This document shows positions 17,585 to 29,700 of a DNA stretch of 64,000 nt, one piece after another; the first letter of the stretch is position 1; each line of letters starts with the position of its first letter. Source of the stretch: Flavobacterium johnsoniae UW101 (GTDB lineage Bacteria > Bacteroidota > Bacteroidia > Flavobacteriales > Flavobacteriaceae); NCBI RefSeq assembly GCF_000016645.1, contig NC_009441.1, forward strand, positions 620,001 to 684,000. Reading direction: 5' to 3'. A program made the translations under genes and the position numbers. The notes under the pieces were generated by a model. The model saw nothing but the letters and a program-made list of their open reading frames with translations. It was not told the DNA's origin and searched no databases.

Positions 17585-18170
17585 GTTGTTTTGTATTTTT
17601 TGTGTTTTGTTTTTTATCTCCTGTAAAAAGGAAACAAAAAACGATTCTAAAAATTCAGAAATTAGAGACCGCTATTTTAATCTTGAAAAAATAGGATGGA
17701 AATCTCGTGCTTATACTCAAAAAGCAGATGATATTGCTTTTACTGCTATTGAAGTTCCTATTCAATATTATTTATTAAAAGATTTAGGAACTGAAAATCT
17801 AATTCCTGTTGATTCTCTTTATGAGAAAAATAAAAGAGAACGAATTATTGAATTTACTTTTCAACAGGACGAAGAAAAAGATTTACTCGAAAAAAAATTT
17901 ACAGGTATCGATTATACTGATGCAGTAAAATATATGTCGTTTGGACTAGAGAAAGATTTTTATGTTGTCACTTCAAAAAAAGACACCATTGCTTGTTCTG
18001 GTGTTAACTACGAACGCACTTATAAAATAGCTCCTTATCAAAAAGTATTATTGTTTTTTTCCGGAATCGATCCTAATGAAAAAATACAATTAGTTTACAG
18101 CGATTACCTTTTTAGAAAAGGAACCTTAAAATTTCAATTTAAAGACACCTATACCCAAATAGCCTTATGA
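17568..18170 (+). CDS. Hypothetical lipoprotein
   Basis: 200 aa. The lipoprotein signal MKDLNKLFCIFCVLFFISC ends at Cys19, followed by KKETKND and a soluble domain with no recognised family (FNLEKIGWKSRAYTQKADD near the start). It overlaps the OmpH-like gene by 17 bp and its stop overlaps the ATG of the 1857-aa gene (ATGA), so the three are translationally coupled. It is a likely accessory of the RHS system, perhaps anchoring or folding. Confidence 0.65.
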   Translation: MKDLNKLFCIFCVLFFISCKKETKNDSKNSEIRDRYFNLEKIGWKSRAYTQKADDIAFTAIEVPIQYYLLKDLGTENLIPVDSLYEKNKRERIIEFTFQQDEEKDLLEKKFTGIDYTDAVKYMSFGLEKDFYVVTSKKDTIACSGVNYERTYKIAPYQKVLLFFSGIDPNEKIQLVYSDYLFRKGTLKFQFKDTYTQIAL

Positions 18171-21100
18171 TTCAGCCAAAAATTAGTAAGCTTAAAAAAA
18201 CGGTCGCGATTTACTTAGCGATGATGATTCTTTTGGAAACTTTACAGCCAATGCAGATGTATGCATTGACAGGAGGACCTTCACAGCCGGAATTCGAATC
18301 TTTTACTCCTATCGGGACTTCTGATATGGTGGATCTTGCCAGCGGTGATTTTAATTACAACATTCCTATTATGGATGTTGGAGGTTATCCAATAAACTTA
18401 GCTTACAATTCTGGAGTGACTATGGATCAAGAAGCTTCATGGGTAGGATTAGGATGGGATTTAAATGTTGGGCAGATTACAAGACAAATGCGCGGACTTC
18501 CAGATGATTTCAATGGTGATGAAATGACCTATGAAAACAACATGAAACCAAATGTTACTGTAGGATCTGATTTTAATGTTTTTTTTGGTGCATTTGGTGT
18601 TAATGAGGTGAAAGCAAATGTTGGAATGAGCATTAAGTACAATAATTATGAAGGTTTTGGAGCTACTGCAAGCGGTGGTTTGAGCGCTCAAATTGCAAAT
18701 AATATAAGGGTTGGAATGAACTTGGAATCATCTGCTTCAGAAGGTGTCTCTGCTTCACCAAGTGTAGCTTATCAAGATATCGATGACACAAAAAAAACAA
18801 GAGACAATACTCCAACCGGTAATTTTGGTATAAGCTATAACAGCAGAAAAGGTGTTGAAAATGTAACTTATTCTGCATCTATGAATCTAAAAAAAATTAA
18901 AGATAAAGCTGGCAATGAAAAAACTCGTACCATTAATGGATTCGCTGGAAGCGGATCTACATCTTTTATCGATGCCTCTTTCACTCCAACGAAAAGAGTT
19001 GGTATGGTATCTTCCAATTTTATCTTTAATTTAAATATAGAGGGAGAATTCTGGGGTATTGAGCCTGGAATGAAATTTACCGGATACAGAACAAGTCAGG
19101 GAATAAAGAATTCTGAAAAATATAAAACAGAAAGAGCTTATGGTTTTGAAAACACATACAATGCTTCTACTGCAGATGTTTTAGATTTTAACAGAGAAAA
19201 GGACAGAACATTTAACAAAAACACTACTTCTCTTCCTCTTACTAATAACACTTATGACTTATATAACATTCAGGGACAAGGGATCTCGGGAATGTTTAGA
19301 CCATACAAATCTCAGGTAGGTTATGTATTCGATAAAGAAACAAACGATGATAGTGTTGGTGCAAACCTAGGTTTAGAACTTGGTGCCGGTGGTTTAACAC
19401 ATTGGGGAATTGATGCTACAGTAACTTTAGGTAAAAGCAATACATCTCTTTGGAGCGCATCGAATCCGGCTTTGGGAAGATTTAAGGAGAATAAAACAAA
19501 TAACAGACCTGACTATGAAAAAGTGTTTTTTAAGAATATTGGAGGTAACCATGTCGACAAAGAACTAGACTTATTCAACACTAAATTGGGAGGTTACGAC
19601 GCTGTAAAACTAGGATTGAGCGGAGGCAAGTTTTCAAGAAGCACAGATGTGAAATATGCTAAAAACACCGGTGCAATTGCCTATACTGGAGCTGTTAAAA
19701 GAGAATCATCGAGGTTGTCTAGAAATCAATCTATACAAAAATTAACTAAAGTTGAAGCAAAAAGATTTGGTTCTAAACTACAGCCAAGTGAATATTCGAG
19801 AGATCATCATACAACTGAAATCAGGATTACTAAAGAAGGCGGAGAAAGATATATTTATGGTAGAGCTGCCTATAATACACTTAAAAAAGAAGTAACTTTT
19901 GATGTTAGTGATAAAGACAGGCCTGCTGAAAAATTAGATTATAGAAATGGATTAATTCATTATGACTCAGGCGATAATTCTGCCAACAATAAAAAAGGCG
20001 GAGATCAATACTTTAATAGAGTTACAACACCTCCATATGCACACTCTTATTTATTAACTTCTGTATTATCTGCTGATTATCAGGATTTAAAAAATGACGG
20101 CCCAACAGATGACGATTTAGGGAATTATACAAAATTCGAGTACGATAATAAAACTGCAGAACATTTATATAAATGGAGAATTCCTTTTAAAGAAAACGAA
20201 GCCAATTATGATGAAGGTTTACGTTCAAGTAAAAAAGATGACAAAGGAAATTATCAATATGGAGAAAAAGAACTCCTTTATATCAAAAAAATTGTGACTA
20301 AAACACATGTCGCTGTTTTTCATCTTTCAGAAAGAAACGATGCTTATGGTGTTAAGGGTGAAAATGGCGGTATTGGTTACGATTCCAAAATGTATAAGCT
20401 CGATAAAATTTCACTTTATTCAAAACCAGAATATTTAGCTCAAGGAGATAATGCTACTCCAATTAAAGAAGCAAATTTTGAATACAATTACAGCTTATGC
20501 AAAGGTATTGACAACAGCATCAATAATGAAGGAAAATTAACTCTCAGCAAAGTTTACTTTACCTATAAGAATTCTAATATGGGGAAATATACGCCTTATG
20601 TCTTTAATTATGGTTTTAATCCAGATTATGACATGAAGGCTTATGATGTTTGGGGTAATTACAAAAAAGTGAAAGAAGGTGTAAATGAAGGAACATTAGC
20701 TCAATTATCAAATGCTGAATTTCCATTTGTGGACCAAAGCAACAGAACACAGGCAGATGAATATGCCAGTGCCTGGCTTCTTAAATCTATTCGCTTACCG
20801 TCTGGAGGCCAGATGGAATTAAACTACGAAGCAGACGATTATAGTTCTGTACAAAACAAAGATGCCATGCAAATGTTTAAAGTGGTGGGAAGCGGTTCAA
20901 AAGAAGGACTTACTGCAAACAATATTTCTAATGGAATTGAAAGAAAAACCCTTGGAAAATACATCTATGTACAATTAGATCATAAAGTTGATAATTCTAA
21001 AGAGTTTTATGATCAATACTTAAAAAATGTTGGAGATGCATCTAATCCGTTATATTTCAGGTTTCTGTTAAACATGGTAAATCCAAATCCATTACCAGGA

Positions 21101-23740
21101 GTTGACAGCACAGATAAATATGATTATGTTACCGGATATCTTAATATCGAGGGAATTAAGAATAAAACTGTTGATTGTGGTTTTCTTGAAGTAAACGATA
21201 AACAATATGTTGCAATACCAATTGATTATGTTGGAAAAGGCGATGGCTTTAACAAAGATTCACATGAAGTAAACCCAATCTCAAAAGCAGGATGGAACTT
21301 TGGAAGACAAAACCTTAACAGATTAGTTTACAGTATGTATAATGAAGAAGATACGACTGATCTGAAAAGTATTGTTATGGAAATGATTGGCTGGCTGCCA
21401 ACTATTCTGGATATTTTCAAAAGTCCAAATGCAAAATTAGAACAAACCGAAATAGCAAGCAGATTCATTACCAATAAATCATGGATTAGACTTATACAGC
21501 CTACTGGAAAGAAAGTTGGAGGCGGTACAAGGGTTAAAAATATCGCTATCAATGACCAATGGGACGTTATGACTGCAAATACTAATAAAGAATTATATCA
21601 GCAATCTTACGGACAGAAATATGTATATGAAACAGAAAATGGAAAATCGTCTGGTGTTGCAACTTATGAGCCATTAGGATGTAAGGAAAATCCTTTTGTA
21701 AAACCTTTTTATGATCAGAATAAAAGGGATTTGCCACTTGGTCCGGACAATACCAATTATGTTGAAGAACCTTTTGGCGAATCTTTTTTCCCTGCTCCGA
21801 AAGTAACTTATAGCCGTGTAACGGTTGCGAATTTATCCAGAGAGAAACATAATGAATCAAATGTTGTGACAAATTCTGTAAAAAAACATGCTACAGGATC
21901 TGTAGTAACGGAGTTTTATACCACAAAAGATTTCCCAACGCTAACAGACCGTACTACTTTGTCCTTAAATTATGATAAATCATCGGCATTGGCCAGTCTT
22001 CTTAATTTGAAGGTTAAAGATCATATTACTTTATCTCAGGGGTTTTCTGTTCATACGAATGATATGGATGGTAAAATGAAAAATCAGCGTGTGTATGGTG
22101 AAGGTCAAAAAGATTTCATCTCAGGTGTTGATTATAAATACAATACAATAACAGACGCTCAAAACAGAAATGAAGGCAGACTAAACAATACTGTTCAGAC
22201 TATTGATTCAAAAGGAAATATTGCGTCTAAGTTAGTTGGTGTTGATTATGACGTAATAAATGACTTTAGAGAAAATAAATCTACTACACAAATTGCCGGT
22301 ATTCATTACAATACTGCGGGGATACCTATATTCTTAGCCATTATTGTCGTACCTGTTCCATTGCCTAGTTATTCTCAATATGAAAGTCAGCTTCGATCTG
22401 CTGTGACTACAAAAGTTATTCATACTACGGCTATACTTTCAGAAACTATAGCATACGATCTTGGTTCTAAGGTATCTACAAAAAATCTTGCATATGATGC
22501 TGAAACTGGAGAGGTATTGCTGACTGAAACTGTAAATGAATACAACGATAAGTACTTTAGTTTTAATTTCCCGGCTTATTGGAGTTATGCAGGAATGAGT
22601 CAGGCTGCTAAAAACATTGGACTTGAATGGGATATTACTAAAACTGGTAATAACCAATATCAACTTAAGGATGAAGGTATAAAAACTTTTCTAGAATCTG
22701 ATTATTTAGTAGATGGTGATGAATTGTGGTTAAATGGCTTAGCTCCAGACGGAAAAACGAAAACTCTTATGAAAGCCTGGGCAGTTCATGTTACGAAAGA
22801 CAACTTTAAGCTTATTGATGAAAAAGGTATCCTTATTAAGTCTGATGTAATCAATACTGCTAAGATGAAAGTAATCCGTTCAGGATATAGAAACCTTCAA
22901 ACGGCTTCTATGGCGAGCGTAACTTCAATGACCAATCCTTTATACAATTATGATGGTAACAATAAAATAACAACTATAAAAACCAATATAGGCAATAATC
23001 CTTTCATGTCATCTGATTCAAGCAACCGAATTGTAAATGCATCTGCAGTTCAGTACAATGATGTATGGCCATCTCAATGCGAATGTAATTTACCAAAAAT
23101 GGTTTTTGAAAACGGAAATCTTGTTTTTGAATATGAAAAAGAAAACAATACCGCTGAAGAAGATGATATTGCGAAAAGGTCATTCAACCCATATTTGTAT
23201 AACATACTCGGTAATTGGAGAGCTAATAAATCTTATGCGTATCTAACCGGAAGAAATTACACTGTAGATCCAACACCTCGTAAAACAGGTTTCTTTAACG
23301 ACTTCTACCCTTTCTATGTATATGACACTACTAAGAATGTCTGGGGTAAGACCGCATCTAATTACGACAGATGGACTTTTGCCTCTGAAGTAACACAATA
23401 TAATCCTGCCGGACAGGAAATTGAAAATAAGGATGCTTTAAAACGTTATTCTTCGGCTCTATTTGGATACAATAATCGTTTTCCGGTTGCTGTGGCTTCA
23501 AATACTAAATATACTGAGCTTGCTTCTGATGGTTTTGAAGATTATGATTTGTCTAACTGCGGCACTGAATCACATTTTGACTTCCAGGCACAACTAAAAA
23601 CAAATGATGTGAGTGTTTCTGACAGACAAGCACATACCGGAAGAAAAAGTTTAAAAATATCTCCGAGTAAAAAAGCAATAATAAAAAAACAGGTGGTTTC
23701 ATGCAATGAAATTCCTAGTACTGTAACCGCTAAAAAATAA
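18167..23740 (+). CDS. SpvB/RHS-companion-type giant surface protein, apparently lacking its C-terminus
   Basis: 1857 aa. A signal-like hydrophobic segment (about 10-34) is followed by the conserved start SFTPIGTSDMVDLASGDFNY and NLAYNSGVTMDQEASWVGLG, seen in large flavobacterial proteins encoded next to RHS genes and recalling the SpvB/TcaC part of Tc toxins. The body is beta-rich. It ends at FDFQAQL...HTGRKSLKIS...KK. In the relatives I know, this point is followed by a cysteine-containing SAWVKE domain and a YD-like tail. Both of these are instead found at the end of the 1290-aa protein 10 kb downstream. It starts in an ATGA overlap and its stop overlaps the next ATG. Confidence 0.75.
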   Translation: MIQPKISKLKKTVAIYLAMMILLETLQPMQMYALTGGPSQPEFESFTPIGTSDMVDLASGDFNYNIPIMDVGGYPINLAYNSGVTMDQEASWVGLGWDLNVGQITRQMRGLPDDFNGDEMTYENNMKPNVTVGSDFNVFFGAFGVNEVKANVGMSIKYNNYEGFGATASGGLSAQIANNIRVGMNLESSASEGVSASPSVAYQDIDDTKKTRDNTPTGNFGISYNSRKGVENVTYSASMNLKKIKDKAGNEKTRTINGFAGSGSTSFIDASFTPTKRVGMVSSNFIFNLNIEGEFWGIEPGMKFTGYRTSQGIKNSEKYKTERAYGFENTYNASTADVLDFNREKDRTFNKNTTSLPLTNNTYDLYNIQGQGISGMFRPYKSQVGYVFDKETNDDSVGANLGLELGAGGLTHWGIDATVTLGKSNTSLWSASNPALGRFKENKTNNRPDYEKVFFKNIGGNHVDKELDLFNTKLGGYDAVKLGLSGGKFSRSTDVKYAKNTGAIAYTGAVKRESSRLSRNQSIQKLTKVEAKRFGSKLQPSEYSRDHHTTEIRITKEGGERYIYGRAAYNTLKKEVTFDVSDKDRPAEKLDYRNGLIHYDSGDNSANNKKGGDQYFNRVTTPPYAHSYLLTSVLSADYQDLKNDGPTDDDLGNYTKFEYDNKTAEHLYKWRIPFKENEANYDEGLRSSKKDDKGNYQYGEKELLYIKKIVTKTHVAVFHLSERNDAYGVKGENGGIGYDSKMYKLDKISLYSKPEYLAQGDNATPIKEANFEYNYSLCKGIDNSINNEGKLTLSKVYFTYKNSNMGKYTPYVFNYGFNPDYDMKAYDVWGNYKKVKEGVNEGTLAQLSNAEFPFVDQSNRTQADEYASAWLLKSIRLPSGGQMELNYEADDYSSVQNKDAMQMFKVVGSGSKEGLTANNISNGIERKTLGKYIYVQLDHKVDNSKEFYDQYLKNVGDASNPLYFRFLLNMVNPNPLPGVDSTDKYDYVTGYLNIEGIKNKTVDCGFLEVNDKQYVAIPIDYVGKGDGFNKDSHEVNPISKAGWNFGRQNLNRLVYSMYNEEDTTDLKSIVMEMIGWLPTILDIFKSPNAKLEQTEIASRFITNKSWIRLIQPTGKKVGGGTRVKNIAINDQWDVMTANTNKELYQQSYGQKYVYETENGKSSGVATYEPLGCKENPFVKPFYDQNKRDLPLGPDNTNYVEEPFGESFFPAPKVTYSRVTVANLSREKHNESNVVTNSVKKHATGSVVTEFYTTKDFPTLTDRTTLSLNYDKSSALASLLNLKVKDHITLSQGFSVHTNDMDGKMKNQRVYGEGQKDFISGVDYKYNTITDAQNRNEGRLNNTVQTIDSKGNIASKLVGVDYDVINDFRENKSTTQIAGIHYNTAGIPIFLAIIVVPVPLPSYSQYESQLRSAVTTKVIHTTAILSETIAYDLGSKVSTKNLAYDAETGEVLLTETVNEYNDKYFSFNFPAYWSYAGMSQAAKNIGLEWDITKTGNNQYQLKDEGIKTFLESDYLVDGDELWLNGLAPDGKTKTLMKAWAVHVTKDNFKLIDEKGILIKSDVINTAKMKVIRSGYRNLQTASMASVTSMTNPLYNYDGNNKITTIKTNIGNNPFMSSDSSNRIVNASAVQYNDVWPSQCECNLPKMVFENGNLVFEYEKENNTAEEDDIAKRSFNPYLYNILGNWRANKSYAYLTGRNYTVDPTPRKTGFFNDFYPFYVYDTTKNVWGKTASNYDRWTFASEVTQYNPAGQEIENKDALKRYSSALFGYNNRFPVAVASNTKYTELASDGFEDYDLSNCGTESHFDFQAQLKTNDVSVSDRQAHTGRKSLKISPSKKAIIKKQVVSCNEIPSTVTAKK

Positions 23741-26700
23741 TGAAGATCCAGATGAAATTAAAATATACATTAGTTTTTACTATTATTAGTTTTTTTATTA
23801 GTACTGCAGGGTTTGCTCAGCAGTATACAGATGAGGAAATTGGGTTGAATGTTTCTAAAATAACAGCATCATTAAAAGAAAAAGGTGTTGCAGAAGCTGA
23901 CATTGAATTTGAAATTTCGTTATTAAGAAAAATGCATACGAATCAATATGCCAAAATAAAACAAAATGAGAATGAAATTTTAAAAGAAACAAAAGCAAAA
24001 GCACTGACTAATAAATCTGCGCTGACTGCAGATATTTCTTCAACAGAAAAAGCTGCTTTACAAGCGTTATACAACAGTACAAATGGAGCCAATTGGATTA
24101 ACAAACAAGGCTGGGACTTTAGTACTCCTGTTACCTCTTGGGATGGTACTAATGGCTGGTATGGAATTACTGTTACTAATGGAACTATAACAAGCATTAA
24201 TTTAGGACAAAATAATTTGACTGGGACATTAGCTTCAGAAATTGGTAGCTTAACTAATCTTCAACAACTCTATTTACAGGACAATGAGCTAAGTGGTGCT
24301 ATTCCTAATGAAATAGGAAATTTATTAAGCTTAAAAATTCTTTATTTAAATGATAATAAATTAGCTGGATCAATACCTACACAAATGGGAAATCTTGTTA
24401 ATCTAAGTCAGTTTGCTTTAAGTTTTAATAAATTAAGTGGTTCAATTCCAAGCTCACTTGGGAATCTAAATAATGTAGAGTTTTTTTTTATAGGGAACAA
24501 TGAACTTACCGGTTCTATACCACCTGAAATTGGAAACTTATCAAAAGTAACTCATTTATACTTATATCATAATCAATTAAGTGGTTCAATACCAACTCAA
24601 ATTGGGAATCTTTCTAAGGTACAAGCTCTTTTTTTAGAATACAATAATTTAAGTGGCTCTATACCAAATGAAATAAGTAATTTATCAAGTCTTAAATTTT
24701 TTAACTTATCGAATAATCAATTAACTGGACCAATACCTACCGGAATTGGTAACTTATATTATAACCTACTAGAAGTTTATTTTAGAAACAATCAGTTAAG
24801 CGGTCCATTAACTAACGATATTTTACTATACAACCTTGTATCTCTTTATTTAGATAATAATCAATTAAGCGGTCCAATACCTAGCAGCATTAACCGATTA
24901 AGAAACATTGGCTTACTTTATCTCGATCACAATCAATTTACAGGTACAATTCCAGCAAATATTGGTAACCTTCCTGAAGCAATACATCTTAATTTAAGTA
25001 ATAATCAATTAACAGGTACAATTCCTCCTGAACTAGGTGGATTATCTAAAGTGCAAATGCTAGATTTGTCTTTTAATCAATTAACTGGTTCCATACCTTT
25101 AGAAATAGGCAATTTAACATCCATTCGTAATTTATTCTTAAACAACAATGAATTTAGCGGCACTATACCAAGCAGGCTTACACAGTTAACTTTAATTGGA
25201 AATTTTTATATTAATAATAACAAATTTCGTTTTATAGACTTTGCAAATGAGTATCAAACATATAAAAATTTTTATGGTTTTAAATATGTTGATCAAGCAA
25301 AAACAGATACAAAAGAAACCAAAAATTTTGATATTGGAAGTTCCACAACTCTTACAATGTGTACTGATAACAGGTACACTATTAATGATACTTTTCAATG
25401 GTATAAAGGTAAATTTCCTGATGGAGGTTTAATCAACGGAGCAACAAACAGAGAATATACAATTTCAAATCTTGGTGCATCTGATGCTGGGGATTATTAC
25501 TGTTTATCTTCACATCCGCAGATAACTATTGCGACAAATCCAGATCGAAATTTAGTTTTAGAAAGAGAACCTATTACTTTAAAAATAGCTTGTGCTACAG
25601 AAGTAACTGGAGCTTCTATAATGCCATCTAACAATAGTTTTACAACTGATACAAATATTGAATTTTATCTTGACAGTACTTATCCAAATTTAACCTATAA
25701 TTGGACCTTTTATAATTTAGATAACACTCCTAATGAAACTTATGAGGGTAATTATATTTTAAAATCATTCGATACACCTGGAACTTATAGAATGAACTTA
25801 ATTGTTATGCAGGAAAATGGCTGTACAACAAGTTTTGATAAATATATAACTGTCAAATATGCTAATCCTTGTTTGTCTTCAGAAACTGGTTCTATAATAG
25901 TTAAAGGTTTTGATTATGATTATAATAATTTACCAAATAATGTATTTAGTAATACATCTACTTACTTTAGTTTTGATACAATGAGTCGAAATCTAAGTTA
26001 TAATTGGAAATTTTATAATCCTGATGGTACATTCTTAACAAGTAAGCCTTACCAGTCATTTGATATCATTTTTGAGAATAATGGTGAACATAAAGTTGTT
26101 TTAGAAATTACAGATTTATATGGCTGTACAGCTACATTCGAAAAAATAATTCCTGTTATTAAAGATTGTAGAAAAACTGGAGTAATACTTACATATGAAG
26201 GGTCCAGCCTAGATGAAATATTAGAAAACACTTCACTAAGTGTTAAACTTTTTGGTAATGATTTTGACCTAGATGGAAAACAATTCGATTGGGAATTTTT
26301 AAATCCAAATGGAAGTATTGTTTCAACAGGGTCAAATCCAGTTTTTACTGTCACTCCTCCAACAGTTGGAAACTATAGAATAAATCTTAAAATAACAGAT
26401 CCCGAAAGTGATTGCGTATATGATTTTAGTGTCGTTTTAGAAGCTGTTGACGCATGTCGAATGACACATTTAACTCGTAATGGTTATATCAGTCTAAACG
26501 GTCAATCTGAATACCTTAATGATGTATTATTTCTAGACCTTAATCAAACTGTTGAGTTAGGGCTTTTCCGTGAGTGGTATAATGAAACGGGTAAAACTTT
26601 TAATCTCGAATGGAATTTTTATAGTCCAAATTCTGAATTAATCAGTACAGGAAATCAACCAAGATTCCCTATAACATTGACGACTGAAGGCTTTTATAAA

Positions 26701-29700
26701 GTAACATTAAAAGTTACTGATCCTGAAACAGGATGTTTTACAGAAGTTTCAAGAAAATTTAGCAGTGTAAAACAAAATAGTTGCACACTAACAAACGAAA
26801 GATCAAATCAAGTAAAAGATTTGACTAGAGCTCTGATAAAAAAACTTATTCTTCGAACTGTAACTGGAGAAACAGATGCTCAAATAAATGCCAGCCCGTT
26901 TTTAGAAGAATTTACTTCTCTAAAGCCATTTATTATTAATTCGCCTAATGATAAAATATATAATTATAAAACAACCAGAAATAAATTTGGTATTCTTATA
27001 AATGTAGATTTTTCATTTTCACCAGAAAGAGAATCAGATGTTCATATTTCAGTACGAGACGGACTTTTTACTAATTTCCAACGCGATTACGTATATAAAA
27101 ATATAGATGATGCTGTTTATATAGATATTAATCAATATGTTACGGCAGATGAAACTTTACTTTCATGTTGGACTTATGCTAAAGACAGATCATTAGCAAA
27201 ATCAGCTTTAGAGCAAAAAGACTGCAGGTATTCTTCAGAAATTAAAAACATTAATTTCTGTCCAAATCCTTGTACTCCAATCGTTGGAACGATGAAAACA
27301 TCTAGTAATGATTTCTTTACTAACAGAAAAACAGTTTTTTCTCTAGAGACTTTATCGACAGATCTAACTTATAAGTGGACATTTTATAATTCAGATAATA
27401 CGAGTTTTACAAATTTCACGACTAGCAATGTGGATTATTTGTATAGAACTGCCGGAAATTATAATGTTGTTCTAGAAGTTACAGATTCAAAAGGATGCAG
27501 CGCTACATTTGAAAAGACTATTGTAGTAAGTGTGAATACAAACTGTGTTTCACTTCCTGGTACAATATTGACATCTACTCCAGAAGTATATGTTAGTAAA
27601 AACACTACTTTTTCATTTGAAACTCCGGCAACAGATCTAACTTACAAATGGATATTTACTCAAAATAAGACTAATGAATCAACCGTTTTCTTCTCTAAAA
27701 CAGTAGATTTTACCTACCTATTACCCGGATCAAGTGAAATTAGACTGGAGGTTACAGATTCGAATGGATGTAAATCTATCTTTCAAAAATCAGTTACTAT
27801 CAAACAAAGTACTTCTTTATGCGATAATGTAATCCAATTTGGCCGTTCTTATATCCAGGTTGGAACAGATAGTGATCTATTCAAATCTGCAACAATTTCT
27901 GTAAATCAAACTACAAATATTACTTTCTCTAGTCAGAACTATTCTCCTCAATATGATTTAGAATATAAATGGAGTTTGTTAAATGAAGATGATCAAGTAG
28001 TCGATTCAGGAAACAATTTAAATTTTCCTATAACGCCTGTAAAAGGAGGTTATTATAAAGCAGTTTTAGATCTTAAAGATCATACCAGTGGCTGTGTATA
28101 CCAATTAGTCAGATCAATAGTATGTACTATTCCTAGCAGCTGTACAGGAACAAATCCTCAATCCACCGTTGTAAAAGGGTTAGTTATTAACCTATTAAAG
28201 AATTTAATTTCAAGGTCAATGATGGGTGAAAGCGATGCAGACATTAATTCTAGTGCTGTACCTACAGAATTTAATACTTTAAAACCATATATCACAACTA
28301 ACACTGCAAAAAACAGGATATACAATTTTGCTACTACCAGAAGTACTGCTAACGAATTTACAAGTGTCTCTTTTTCATTTTCACCAGAAAGAGCATCAGA
28401 TATTTATATTTCTATTCCTCATAGTTTACAATATTCTCAAGGTATGCCTTTAGATTATTTACTTTCTATGATTGAATCTAAAATATATATTGATTTAAGT
28501 CAATATGCTTCTTCAAATCAATATTTAATTTCGTGTCTATCAGACTCACAAGCTTCAGCTAAAAGTGTTTTACATACAGGTGATTGTTTACGAGCATCTG
28601 AAATTCGCTACATCGATTTTTGCCCTAATGAATGTGATCCTTTGTTAGGTGTAATCAAAACAAATTCAGAAATCGTTTCTTTAAATACCCCAGCAGTTTT
28701 TTCATTAGAAACTAATAACGCTTCTGTCTTATCTTATAATTGGACGTTTTACAATCCTGACAATAGTGTAAGAGAAAACCAAACAACTTCGAATGCTTTT
28801 CAGACTTATACAATTCCTGGAACTTATAAAGTTGAATTAGAAGCAAAAGATGTAAATAATTGCACTACAACTTTAACGAAAATGATAACTGTAGCGGCCC
28901 CAGCCTGTGTAGCAGCAATTGGAACAATAAAAACAGTTTCTCCTAATATATTTACAGGAACAAATACGGAATTCCTTTTTGAAACAACTGCAACAAATTT
29001 AACTTACGAATGGACGCTATACAGAAATGTAAACAGCAGTATAACTATATTTACAACAAATACTGCTAATATTTACTATTTAGATCCTGGCAATTACAAT
29101 GTTAAACTTATCGTTACTGATGCGAACGGTTGTAAAAATACTTTCCGTACTACAGTAACTGCTACAGTAAAACCACCTTGCGTTAATGTCGTTGGAGAGA
29201 TTAAAACTGCTAATCCTATAATTTCAACAAATGAAAATACTACGTTTTCTTTTGAAACAACTGCTACTATCCTTCGCTATTATTGGACTTTTCACAGCTT
29301 AAATAATACACCCCTTTTAACCACGACTGAAAGCAGTCCTACTTTAATGTATACTTTTCCTAATAATTATAAAGTTACTTTAACTGTATGGGATGAAAAC
29401 GATTGTTATACAATTATCGAAAAAAACATTAATGTAGTTAGAGGATGTCCTGTTATTCCTGGATCTGCAAATATCCCGGAAACAGTTACCAGCGGACAAA
29501 TTATTCCTTTTGAATATAGTACAACCAGTAATGGTGTAGGTTATAAATGGACATTCTATAATTTAGACGGCTCAATTAAGTCAACATCAACATCAAATAA
29601 AATAAATAAAGCTTATTATGCAACTGGTAATTACCGTGTGACTCTTGAATTAAATGATTTGTTTAATTCTGGATGTAAAACTACAATTGACAAAATCGTT

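Noticed and set aside
24200..25200. Tandem DNA repeats or a CRISPR-like array
   Set aside because: The periodicity is the LRR codon pattern, with units of about 72 bp that vary in sequence and keep the reading frame. No CRISPR array or cas gene is seen anywhere in the window.
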